Of a DNA stretch of 64,000 nucleotides, positions 8,742 to 17,333 are shown piece by piece; position 1 is the first letter of the stretch, and every line of letters begins with the position of its first letter. The stretch is from NCBI RefSeq assembly GCF_036192275.1, contig NZ_CP108088.1, positions 8,790,001 to 8,854,000 on the forward strand. The letters are read 5' to 3'. The notes below the pieces were generated by a model, which was given only the letters and a program-made list of their open reading frames with translations, was not told where the DNA came from and ran no database searches. This DNA is from Streptomyces sp. NBC_00250 (lineage in GTDB: Bacteria > Actinomycetota > Actinomycetes > Streptomycetales > Streptomycetaceae). The translations under genes and the position numbers were made by a program.

Positions 8742-10183
8742 TGCGTACGGACCTCCTTTCCGACCCCGTCGACGGGCTCGACGAGGCACTGACCGCCGTC
8801 GACGCCTTCGACCGGGTGCTCGTCTCCGGACTGCTCCGCCCTCAGCCCGCCCAGGCCGCCGGCCTGGCGGCGCTCGCCACCGCCGTCGCCGGCACTCCGC
8901 TGGCCGTGACGGTCGCCGAGGCCGCCGACAAGGCGGCGGCCGGCGCCGCCGGCGAGGACCACCTCGTCGCGCTCGCCGCCGCCCGCACCGCCCTCATGGG
9001 CTCCGTGCACGACGCCCTGACGGACCGCGTCGCGGACATCACCGGCCGGCCGCGCGCCGAGCGGAACACCCCGGACACCGCGGCGGACGAGCCCGGAGCC
9101 AACGTGCTCGCCGCCGCCCGCGCCTGGCTGTGCGACCTCGCCCGCGCGGGCTGGCAGGGCATCGACCACGAACTGGTCGCCGGCGCCGCCCCCGTGGTCT
9201 CCGCGATGCTGCCGGACCCGCGCCTGCGCCGACAGGCCACGCTGCTCGACGGCTTCGCCGCCGAACTCGCCGCCTCCTGCCCCGGGGCCACCCTGGACCG
9301 CGTCCCGGTGCGCCGCTGGGCCGACCTGTGGACGCGCGCGATGCTCCTGACCCTGCCGGGTGCCACCCGGACGCCCGCCCCGTCCACCGCGACCGGCCGA
9401 CTGCTGCCGCTCGGCGTGGACGTACAGGAGCACGCGACCGCCGTACAGGCCCAGGTCCACGCGGTGTTCGAACCCGCCGACGGCACGGAACCGCGCCTGG
9501 TCCGGGCGGCGGTGTCCGCGCCCAAGCCGGACACCGTCGTCGGCGCGGGCCTGTGGCAACTGCTCCGGCCGCGCATGTCGCTGCTCGCCGCCGTGGGGGA
9601 GGGCCGTGCCATGGACCTCGACGCCATGCCCGTCACCGCCGAGGGCGACCTCGTCTGGGACGACGAGCGGGCCCGTACGGGCGAGCCCGCGGACCCCTTC
9701 GCCACGGCCCGGGTGATCCTGTCCACCGCCACCGACCCGGTGACCACCCCGCTGGACCGGCACCCCGCACGGATCGCCGTCCCCGTCTTCCTTGAGGGAT
9801 ACGCGGCTGAGGGCGAGCGTGCGGCTGAGGGCGAGCGCGCGGCGGAAGGCGAGGCCGGTGACGGGGACGATGGACAGCTGACGTTCACGTTCGCCGGGCA
9901 CCGGCTGGCCGTCGACACCGACCGCATCCCGGCCGCCGGTCCGCTCACCCCTGAGGCGGTCGCCGCGTCCGGCGCGTGCCTGGGCCTGCTCCGATGGGAC
10001 GCGGGGGAGTTCGTCCTCCAGCCGATCGCCGTCGAGACGACCGTTCGCAAGAAGACCGTCGCCGTCCACGCGGGCGCGTGGGCCGGCGGCACCACCGACA
10101 AGGTCGGTGCCCGGGCCGAGAAGGCGGCCACGGACTCCGTCGCCGTCCTGCGCGAACGAGCCGGAAAGCTGCTGCGCAAATGA
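8741..10183 (+). CDS. Unrecognised protein of MoxR/VWA cluster
   Basis: 480 residues, rich in Ala, with no signal peptide or membrane segment. I do not recognise a family. The N-terminal ~200 residues look all-helical; the C-terminal part alternates strands (FTFAGHRLAVDTDR, FVLQPIAVETTVRKKTVAVHAG). An 18-bp tandem repeat (9806-9859) encodes three AEGERA-like units in an acidic linker. Overlaps both neighbours (TGATG upstream, ATGA downstream), so it is an integral part of the five-gene operon and perhaps a substrate adaptor or structural subunit. Confidence 0.75.
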   Translation: MRTDLLSDPVDGLDEALTAVDAFDRVLVSGLLRPQPAQAAGLAALATAVAGTPLAVTVAEAADKAAAGAAGEDHLVALAAARTALMGSVHDALTDRVADITGRPRAERNTPDTAADEPGANVLAAARAWLCDLARAGWQGIDHELVAGAAPVVSAMLPDPRLRRQATLLDGFAAELAASCPGATLDRVPVRRWADLWTRAMLLTLPGATRTPAPSTATGRLLPLGVDVQEHATAVQAQVHAVFEPADGTEPRLVRAAVSAPKPDTVVGAGLWQLLRPRMSLLAAVGEGRAMDLDAMPVTAEGDLVWDDERARTGEPADPFATARVILSTATDPVTTPLDRHPARIAVPVFLEGYAAEGERAAEGERAAEGEAGDGDDGQLTFTFAGHRLAVDTDRIPAAGPLTPEAVAASGACLGLLRWDAGEFVLQPIAVETTVRKKTVAVHAGAWAGGTTDKVGARAEKAATDSVAVLRERAGKLLRK

Positions 10184-11622
10184 CCGACGACACGGCCCCG
10201 GCAACCCCTGCCGCCGCAATCCAGGCCGACCCCGCCCGACCACAGACCGACCCAGCCCGACCTCCTGCCGACCCCGCCCGACCCGCGGTCGGACCCGACC
10301 CCGACGACAACCGCCGCCAGGTTCTCTACTGGCGACTCCTCGCCCGGCTCTTCGACCCCGAGGAGCAGGCCGCCCTGGAGTCGGCGAGCCTCGCCGTCGT
10401 CGAGGACATCGGCCTGCCGTCGGCGCTGCTCGACCCGGGCGCGTCGGTCGACTCCGTCGTCCAGCGCCATCCGGAACTGGCCGATGAGTTCGACGGGTTG
10501 ATGAAGCCGGAGCCCGAGCCGGACGGCGCCCGCGACCGGGCGGCCGAGGTGCGGCGCGCGGCACTCGCGTCCAAACTGCTGCTCAACGTCTTCTCCACCG
10601 GATCGGGAACGGTCTCCGCGGGCCAGCTGGCCCGCTGGCAGTCCGACGCCGGCTGGCTGGAGCGGTCGCTCGGCTGCCCGCCCGGCGGCCTGCGCGGCGG
10701 CCAGGGCGCCGGAGCGGTCCTCGACGGCGGCGGTCTCGGGCCCGAACTCGGCGCCGTCGAGGCCGATCTCGTCCGCCGCATGCACCTGCGCGAGGTGCTC
10801 GCCGACCCCGCCCTCGCCGCCCGGCTCACCCCCAGCATGTCGCTGATCGAGCAACTCCTCCGCGACAAGGGCAATCTGTCCGGCATCGCACTCGCCAACG
10901 CCAAGTCCCTCATCCGGCGCTATGTCGACGAGGTCGCCCAGGTGCTCCGCACCCAGGTCGAGAAGGCGACCGTCGGGGAGCTCGACCGCTCGGTCCCGCC
11001 CAAGCGGGTCTTCCGCAACCTCGACCTCGACCGCACCATCTGGAAGAACCTCACCAACTGGAGCCCGGAGGAGGAGCGGCTCTACGTCGACCGCCTCTAC
11101 TACCGGCACACCGTCCGCCGGACCACGCCCCAGCGGCTCATCGTCGTCGTGGACCAGTCCGGCTCCATGGTCGACTCGATGGTCAACTGCACCATCCTCG
11201 CCTCGATCTTCGCCGGCCTGCCGAAGGTGGACGTCCACCTCATCGCGTACGACACCCGGGCGATCGACCTCACGCCCTGGGTGCACGACCCGTTCGACGT
11301 GCTCCTCCGCACCAATCTCGGCGGCGGCAACGACGGACCCGTGGCCATGGCCATGGCCAGACCGAAGATCGCCGAGCCGAAGAACACCGTCATGGTGTGG
11401 ATCTCCGACTTCTACGAGTTCGACCGCTCACAGCCGCTGTTCGAGGGCATCGAGGCGGTCCACCGGTCCGGCGTGCGGTTCATCCCCGTCGGCTCGGTGA
11501 CCAGCTCGGGACGGCAGGAGGTCAACCCCTGGTTCCGCGAGCGGTTCAAGGCCCTCGGCACCCCGGTGGTCTCCGGCCACATCAACAAGCTCGTACACGA
11601 ACTCAAGACCTTCCTCACCTGA
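10180..11622 (+). CDS. VWA-domain protein, MoxR partner
   Basis: 480 residues. A disordered N-terminus has a repeated DPARP motif (10220-10290). A helical middle region follows, then a C-terminal von Willebrand A domain from about residue 318: the MIDAS DQSGSM near 325, the threonine/Gly loop RTNLGGGNDG, and WISDFYEF near 410. VWA proteins paired with MoxR ATPases act as metal-dependent adaptors for remodelling targets. Starts at the ATG overlapping the previous stop (ATGA). Followed by 96 bp without a gene, then the MoxR gene. Confidence 0.85.
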   Translation: MTDDTAPATPAAAIQADPARPQTDPARPPADPARPAVGPDPDDNRRQVLYWRLLARLFDPEEQAALESASLAVVEDIGLPSALLDPGASVDSVVQRHPELADEFDGLMKPEPEPDGARDRAAEVRRAALASKLLLNVFSTGSGTVSAGQLARWQSDAGWLERSLGCPPGGLRGGQGAGAVLDGGGLGPELGAVEADLVRRMHLREVLADPALAARLTPSMSLIEQLLRDKGNLSGIALANAKSLIRRYVDEVAQVLRTQVEKATVGELDRSVPPKRVFRNLDLDRTIWKNLTNWSPEEERLYVDRLYYRHTVRRTTPQRLIVVVDQSGSMVDSMVNCTILASIFAGLPKVDVHLIAYDTRAIDLTPWVHDPFDVLLRTNLGGGNDGPVAMAMARPKIAEPKNTVMVWISDFYEFDRSQPLFEGIEAVHRSGVRFIPVGSVTSSGRQEVNPWFRERFKALGTPVVSGHINKLVHELKTFLT

Positions 11623-11718
11623 GACGCCCCGAGGCCCGGCCCCGCCGCCCCCACGGCACCGCGGAAGCCGCCGGCCCGCGCGTCCCGCACCCACGACCTG
11701 CCCAGAAAGGCCCTTCAC

Positions 11719-12840
11719 ATGTCCGACCTGCTCCGCGCTCCCGCCGAGATCAAGTACGCCGAGGAACTCGACTGGCTGGAGTCGATCGACGACAGCCCCA
11801 AGCCGTTCTCCTGGCGCCTCTCGCCGAAGATGGTCCGCCTGTTCATCCTCGGCTCCGAGCGCGCCGACGGTCTGGACCGGGAGGTGTCGCAGAAGTGGTT
11901 CGGCGACCGCAGCTTCGTCGAGCGCTCCATCGTCACCCTCGCCTCCGACCGCGGCCTGCTCCTGATCGGCGATCCCGGCACCGGCAAGAGCTGGCTCGCC
12001 GAGCTCCTCTCCGCCGCGATCAGCCGTAACTCCACACAGGTCGTCCAGGGCACCGCGGGCACCACCGAGGACCACATCAAGTACTCCTGGAACGTCTCGA
12101 TGGTCATCGCCAAGGGCCAGTCCCGCGAGTCGATGATCCCCTCGCCGATCATGACCGCGATGGAGACCGGCACCATCGGCCGCTTCGAGGAGCTGACCCG
12201 CTCCACCAGCGACGTCCAGGACGCGCTGATCTCGATCCTCTCCGAGAAGTACATCTCGGTCCCCGAGCTCGACAGCGCCGGCGGCGAGAACATCGTCTTC
12301 GCCCAGCCCGGCTTCTCGGTCATCGCCACCGCCAACAGCCGCGACCGGGGCGTCAACGACCTGTCCTCCGCGCTGAAGCGACGGTTCAACTTCGTGCGCA
12401 TCCCGGTCGTCACGAACAAGAAGAGCGAGGCGGAGATCGTCCGCTTCCGAACCGAGGAACTGCTCCGCAGGCACGCGATCGAACTGGACGTGCCGCCCAC
12501 CCTCCTCGACGTCCTCCTCCAGAGCTTCGCCGACCTGCGGGCCTCCGCCGCCGCGGCCGGGAGCGACGACGAGAAGCTGGAGTCCGCCCTGTCCACCGCC
12601 GAGCAGATCGGCGTCCTGGAGGACGCGGTCCTCCACAGCGACTTCTTCGGCGAGCGCACCCTGACCGCACGCGCCCTCGCCGCCTCCCTGGTCGGCACGC
12701 TCGCCCGCCGCGAGCCCGAGGACCTGGCCATCCTCAACAAGTACCTGCACGGTGTCGTCGAGCCACGCGGCAAGGAAGAGGGCGGCTCCTGGCCCGAGTT
12801 CCTCGAAGGCGGCCGCGAAGCGATCGCGAAGCTGGCATGA
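11719..12840 (+). CDS. MoxR-family AAA+ ATPase
   Basis: 373 residues. Walker A GDPGTGKSW near residue 84, the Walker B region around RFEELTRSTSDVQDALISILSEK (~155-178), sensor 1 ATANSRDRGVNDLSSALKRRFNF (~204-226) with the arginine finger. This is the MoxR/CbbQ-type AAA+ core that usually works with a VWA partner, here the gene directly upstream. ATG 11719 follows GAAAGG. Its stop overlaps the DUF5682-like gene (ATGA), indicating coupling. Confidence 0.92.
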   Translation: MSDLLRAPAEIKYAEELDWLESIDDSPKPFSWRLSPKMVRLFILGSERADGLDREVSQKWFGDRSFVERSIVTLASDRGLLLIGDPGTGKSWLAELLSAAISRNSTQVVQGTAGTTEDHIKYSWNVSMVIAKGQSRESMIPSPIMTAMETGTIGRFEELTRSTSDVQDALISILSEKYISVPELDSAGGENIVFAQPGFSVIATANSRDRGVNDLSSALKRRFNFVRIPVVTNKKSEAEIVRFRTEELLRRHAIELDVPPTLLDVLLQSFADLRASAAAAGSDDEKLESALSTAEQIGVLEDAVLHSDFFGERTLTARALAASLVGTLARREPEDLAILNKYLHGVVEPRGKEEGGSWPEFLEGGREAIAKLA

Positions 12841-15746
12841 GCAGCACCTCCGAGCAGCCCACGAGCCCGCCGTTCGCCGCCCTGCGCGGACAACTCCACG
12901 AAGCGGCGGCCGAGTTCTCCGGCGGACAGGACGCCCTGGAAGGCATCCTCCTGGGCCTGGTCGACGACGTCGACCGGGCGGTCGCCGAACCGCTGGAGAT
13001 CTTCCCCGTCTGCCACCACTCGCCCGCCTCCGCCCTCGCCATGGCCCGCCGGCTGCGCGAGAAGCAGCCCAAGGTCGTGTACCTGGAGCTGTGCGAGGAC
13101 ATGGCGCCGCTCCTCACCGAGCTGCGCAACTGCCGGCTGCCCGTCGCCGTGCAGGCCTTCGCGAGCGACATCGACGGCTTCCCGCCCGACTGGGCGCCCC
13201 TGTCCGTCGTCGCCCCGATCACCGAGGCCTCCGCCGAGTACCAGGCCGTCGCGTACGCCCTCGACACCCCCGGCGTGGAACTCGTCCTCGTCGACCGCTC
13301 CTCCGACCACGTCTTCCAATGGGACCCTCGACAGCCGGCCGACGGCGAGACCCACACGGCCGGGACCGAACCCGAGGCAGCCCTCCACGGCGAGGCCGTC
13401 GGCGTCGAGATCGGCGACCTGCGGCCCCGCTTCGCCGAACTGGAGGAGCACCTGCTCCGCCACGGCAAGGTGCGGCACTGGTCGGAGTGGTGGCACCAGT
13501 ACGTCGAGGTCCCGCTCGGCGACAGCGACCACGACACCTACCGCCAGGTCATGTTCCTCATCGGCAGCCTCTTCCGGCGCCTCGCCCCCGGCCAGGGGGA
13601 ACGGGTGCGTGTCGACGAGGACCGCGAGCGCTACATGTGGACCCGGATGCGCGAGCACCTCGCCGCCACCGGCACCGACCCGGCGGACTGCCTGTACGTG
13701 TGCGGCGCCTTCCACGCGGCCAGCCGCGTCGACGAGTTCGGCGTCCACGGCGCGGGCGACTACACCATCACCCCGCGGACGGCCACGACCTGGCAGTACG
13801 GGCTGATCCCGTCCAGCCACGCGGCCATCGAGGCGCAGTTCGGCCTCGCCTCGGGCTCGGTGTCGATCGCCGCGACGGAGTGGGCCAAGAACCTCAAGCG
13901 CACCGGGGTGACGCCGTACCGCCTGGAGGGACAGGCCGGTACGAAGAAGCCGCGAACCACGAAGACGGCTGCGAAGGCCACCGCTGCCGAGCCCGTACCC
14001 GTACCGGCGGAGGACCGGCTCTCCGGCTTCCTCCAGCAGCCCCCCGTCCTCCACGGCCTCGACGAGGCCGAACTGCTCGGCTGGTCCGTGGACATCGTCC
14101 GCGCCGCCCGGCGCAACGGGTATCTGGCCTCCACCGCCGACGCGATCGCCGTCTTCGAGACCTCGATCCTGCTCGCCGCCATGCGGGACCGGGCCAAGCC
14201 CACGCCGTACGACTTCCAGGACGCGGCGGTCACCTGTATCGAGAAGGACACCGTCCCCGGCCGGCGGGACGTGCGCCGACTCGTCGAGATCATGATGGGC
14301 GGCGACCGGATCGGCCAGGTCGGCTACGACGCCCTGCCGCCCCTCGCCCGTGACGTCCACGACCGGCTGGCGCCCCTGGAACTGAACCTCCAGCAGCGCG
14401 GCGTACGGCGCGCCCTGCTCGACATGGCGTCCCGGCCCGAGCTGCGGGCCTGCTCGGACGTTCTGTGGATGCTGCGCCGACTGCTGCCGCCCGGCGCCGC
14501 ACGCACGGTGATGGGGGAGCGGCGGCTCGGCGAACGGTCGATCCAGGAGTCCTGGGACCTGTCGCTCGGCACCCACCAGCGCGCCCTCATCGAGCTGGGC
14601 TACGAGGGCGTGAGCCTGGAGCAGGTACTGGAGCAGCGCCTGCGCCGTACCGCGTACGGACCGCAGGCCACCACGGCCGAGGTCCTCGCGGCCGTCGAGG
14701 ACGCCACGCTCTTCCTCGGCGGCCGACGCCTCGCCGACGAGCTGGGGACGCGGGCCCTCGACGTCCTGGCGGGCGAGCGCACCGTGGACGGGGCGCCGGA
14801 GGTACTGCGCCGGGTACGCGGCCTCCTGGCTTACTACCGCACCAGCGAACCGGTCCTGCCGCCGTGGATCGAGGCCTTCGTCAGAACCGGGTACGCGCAC
14901 TACTGCACGCTGCTGCCGACGGCGTTCCGCGACGAGGACGCGACCGTGGGCCAGGTGGCGGCGATGCTGGGCTTCCTGTTCAGCATGGAGAGCCTGGCGC
15001 TGTCACTCGGCTGCGACCGTACACAGCTGGAGCTCGCCGTCGCCCAGTCCCACCCGCGGGACCCCGCGAAGACGGCGCTGCTGTGGGCGGCCCAGGTCCA
15101 GCTCGGCACCCTCTCCAGGGGCGAGCTGCGCGGGCGCTGCGACGAACTCCTCGGCAACCCCCTGGTGGTGCCCTCCTACCCCCGCTACCTCAGCGGATTC
15201 GTGCACGCCCTGGAGCCGGTACCGGGACTCGCCGACGTCGTCGTGGAAGCCGTGTCGAACGCCTTCGGACGGCTTCCCGACCCCGTACTGCTGCCGTGGC
15301 TGCCCACGCTCATCACCACGCTGCGGTCGAACGCCGCCGAGCTGGCCCCCCTGCTCATCCGCGAGGCGGGGCGGATCTTCCCGGCCCGGCTCGCGGCCCT
15401 GGACGCCTGGGTCCCGCCGTGGCACGAGCAGCCGGGGGAGCGGACGCCCCTGGCGACCGCCTCGCCACGCGGCGCGGCGCTGCTTCCCCTCCACCCGGAG
15501 ACCTGCGACGCGGTCGCGGACCTCCTGGGCTGCACGGACGGCTGGGCCCCGGCGGCCGGGCCGGTCACCGGCCCGACCGGCGCGGCACTGTTGTTCACCC
15601 ATCGGGCCGCCTGCGACGCGGTCGCGGACCTGCTGGGCTGCGGCGACCCGTGGACGCCCACCGCCCACGAGCTCCGTCCGCCGTCTCTGACGACGAGCCA
15701 CCCGGCCACGGCCCATGCGGTGGCGGCCCTCCTCGCGACGGTGTGA
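12837..15746 (+). CDS. DUF5682-like large protein of MoxR/VWA cluster
   Basis: 969 residues. N-terminal motif VCHHSPASALAMARRLREKQ followed by VVYLELCEDMAPLL (residues ~58-95) has the His...Glu pattern that I associate with DUF5682, a family described as related to TraB/ChaN-type hydrolases; that link is from memory. A His/Trp segment (HWSEWWHQYVE) and CGAFHAASRVDEF follow. The C-terminal half is helical, HEAT-like. The last ~90 residues contain a duplicated unit CDAVADLLGC-x-D-x-W (15504-15548 and 15609-15653). Last gene of the operon; probably the effector. Confidence 0.75.
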   Translation: MSSTSEQPTSPPFAALRGQLHEAAAEFSGGQDALEGILLGLVDDVDRAVAEPLEIFPVCHHSPASALAMARRLREKQPKVVYLELCEDMAPLLTELRNCRLPVAVQAFASDIDGFPPDWAPLSVVAPITEASAEYQAVAYALDTPGVELVLVDRSSDHVFQWDPRQPADGETHTAGTEPEAALHGEAVGVEIGDLRPRFAELEEHLLRHGKVRHWSEWWHQYVEVPLGDSDHDTYRQVMFLIGSLFRRLAPGQGERVRVDEDRERYMWTRMREHLAATGTDPADCLYVCGAFHAASRVDEFGVHGAGDYTITPRTATTWQYGLIPSSHAAIEAQFGLASGSVSIAATEWAKNLKRTGVTPYRLEGQAGTKKPRTTKTAAKATAAEPVPVPAEDRLSGFLQQPPVLHGLDEAELLGWSVDIVRAARRNGYLASTADAIAVFETSILLAAMRDRAKPTPYDFQDAAVTCIEKDTVPGRRDVRRLVEIMMGGDRIGQVGYDALPPLARDVHDRLAPLELNLQQRGVRRALLDMASRPELRACSDVLWMLRRLLPPGAARTVMGERRLGERSIQESWDLSLGTHQRALIELGYEGVSLEQVLEQRLRRTAYGPQATTAEVLAAVEDATLFLGGRRLADELGTRALDVLAGERTVDGAPEVLRRVRGLLAYYRTSEPVLPPWIEAFVRTGYAHYCTLLPTAFRDEDATVGQVAAMLGFLFSMESLALSLGCDRTQLELAVAQSHPRDPAKTALLWAAQVQLGTLSRGELRGRCDELLGNPLVVPSYPRYLSGFVHALEPVPGLADVVVEAVSNAFGRLPDPVLLPWLPTLITTLRSNAAELAPLLIREAGRIFPARLAALDAWVPPWHEQPGERTPLATASPRGAALLPLHPETCDAVADLLGCTDGWAPAAGPVTGPTGAALLFTHRAACDAVADLLGCGDPWTPTAHELRPPSLTTSHPATAHAVAALLATV

Positions 15747-15789
15747 CACCGCACCCCTCGCACCGCGGGCTCCGGACACCGCACACGTC

Positions 15790-15824
15790 ACCGGCCGCCG
15801 GCTCGTCGAACCCCGGCGGCCGGT
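15790..15824. terminator. Bidirectional terminator between convergent genes
   Basis: Perfect 12-bp arms ACCGGCCGCCGG (15790-15801) and CCGGCGGCCGGT (15813-15824), loop of 11 bases, centred between the rightward DUF5682-like gene and the leftward phytase gene. Confidence 0.75.
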
Positions 15825-15849
15825 GGGGGGAAGGCGATCGTGGGGCGGA

Positions 15850-17160
15850 TCAGTCGTCGAGGGCGTCCATGACGAGGCCGAGGTCGACGAACTTGAAGTT
15901 GGTCGCGGGCCGGTCACCGTCGCCGGGGGCGTCGTGCCCGTCCTGCACGACGAGCAGTCCGCGCGGGTATGCGGATCCGAGGGGTGCGTTCAGTGCGGCG
16001 GCGCCGTCGCACTCCTCGGAGCCGTCGAGGGCGCTGCTCGCGGGTGCGACCCGGAAGCCGCCCTCGTACTCGTTGCGGTCCCCGAGCTCCCGGTCGTAGG
16101 CGGCGAAGGTGTTGTCACCCTGGCTGGAGGCGAGCAGGTATCCGTCGCCGTCGGACTCGGTGACCAGGGTCAACCCCTCGACGTCCGAGGAGATCCTGTT
16201 CCCGCCGAAGCCGGGGTCGGCGCCCGGCGTGCACTCCTCGGTCTCCTCGTCGTAGACGCCGGGGACACCGAACTCGCGGACCTTGTCGAGAAGCTTCGGC
16301 GTGCCGGTGAGGTCGGCGCGCAGCCGCCAGATGCCGATGTCCTCCTGGCCGGCGTAGAGAGTGCCGTTGGCGGGGTCGACGACCATGCCCTCGACCTGCG
16401 GCAGCTCGCCGGGCTCGCCGCACGGGGCCCACGACGTGCCGTCGGGCAGCCGGAACGTGGCCGGGAGGTCCAGGGTGCGGATCGTGCGGTACGTGACCTT
16501 GCCGCCCGCGGCGGGGAGCAGTTCGAGCAGCGCGATGCCGGTCCGCTCGCGACGGCTGACCAGGGCGAAGGACTTCCCGGACGCCGGGTCCGTCCAGGTC
16601 GCCAGACCGTACGCGGTCCGCTGGTCGTTGATCTCGGCCTGGTCCCGGGAGAAGACGGCCGGGGCGGCGGGGTCGGTGACATCGGTCAGCGGGCCGCCGG
16701 CGCGGTCGCGGTCGATGCGGTAGAACCGCAGCCGGTCGTGACCGCGGTCGCTGGTCACGGCCAGATCGGCGCGCCCTGAGGAGAGCCGCAGCCCCTGGAC
16801 GAGGTCCACGTTGTTGAACCGGCCCGGAGCGTCGTCCGGCCCGGCGGCGGGCGGCGCGGCTATCGACTGCACCAGGCGTGCGTCCAGGTCGTAGACGCGC
16901 AGCCCGCCCTCCTTGGCGGTCGCGACGACGAGGCTCCGGCCCGGAGCGGCGGCGTTGCGCCAGATGGCGGGGTCGTCCGCGTCGGCGTTGCCGCCCGCGT
17001 CGTCGTCGTGCAGCACCGGCGTCTCCGCGCGGGGCGTGACGACGGGCAGGGAGGCGCCGGAGCCGCGGTGGTGGGCCTGGGCCGGCACGGCCAGGGCCGC
17101 GGCCGCGAGCGCCGAGGTCACGACGAGCACGAGTGACCGGGCGGTACGGGGGTGAGTCAC
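15850..17160 (-). CDS. Secreted beta-propeller phytase (3-phytase type)
   Basis: 436 residues. Sec signal peptide ending at AVPAQA-HH. The mature protein has blocks typical of beta-propeller phytases: DDPAIWRNAAAPGRSLVVATAKEGGLRVYDLDARLVQ, RFNNVDLVQGL, AVTSDRGHDRLRFYRID, YGLATW, QVEGMVVDP, LYAGQEDIGIWRL, DVEGLTLV and YLLASSQGDNTFAAYDR. Such enzymes release phosphate from phytate using calcium. GTG start at 17160 preceded by GAGGAG. Not in an operon; terminator at 15790-15824. Confidence 0.9.
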   Translation of the reverse strand: MTHPRTARSLVLVVTSALAAAALAVPAQAHHRGSGASLPVVTPRAETPVLHDDDAGGNADADDPAIWRNAAAPGRSLVVATAKEGGLRVYDLDARLVQSIAAPPAAGPDDAPGRFNNVDLVQGLRLSSGRADLAVTSDRGHDRLRFYRIDRDRAGGPLTDVTDPAAPAVFSRDQAEINDQRTAYGLATWTDPASGKSFALVSRRERTGIALLELLPAAGGKVTYRTIRTLDLPATFRLPDGTSWAPCGEPGELPQVEGMVVDPANGTLYAGQEDIGIWRLRADLTGTPKLLDKVREFGVPGVYDEETEECTPGADPGFGGNRISSDVEGLTLVTESDGDGYLLASSQGDNTFAAYDRELGDRNEYEGGFRVAPASSALDGSEECDGAAALNAPLGSAYPRGLLVVQDGHDAPGDGDRPATNFKFVDLGLVMDALDD

Positions 17161-17281
17161 GCAGGTCTCCTCAGGAGGGGGGCTTGTACGTCCTGCGTGA
17201 GCGTGGTGCCCCTCCGTGTCGGTACGGCGGCCACCGTCCGGCCCGACACCCGAAGTCCAGGTGTACGCCCGATGAACGACG

Positions 17282-17313
17282 GAGCGGGCCGCGACTCCCG
17301 TCGTGGCCCGCTC
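17282..17313 (-). terminator. Terminator of the beta-helix gene
   Basis: GAGCGGGCC (17282-17290) pairs with GGCCCGCTC (17305-17313), extended inward by GCGAC/GTCGT with one G-U, giving a 14-bp stem and a four-base loop, just past the leftward stop at 17334. Confidence 0.65.
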
Positions 17314-17333
17314 ACGTCCCTACCTCGGGGCCG

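Noticed and set aside
11715..14900. Very long leftward open frame antisense to the MoxR and DUF5682-like genes (over 1000 codons).
   Set aside because: Its composition is that of a mirror frame in GC-rich DNA, and the plus strand carries clear AAA+ motifs with overlapped starts. No family motif in the leftward frame.
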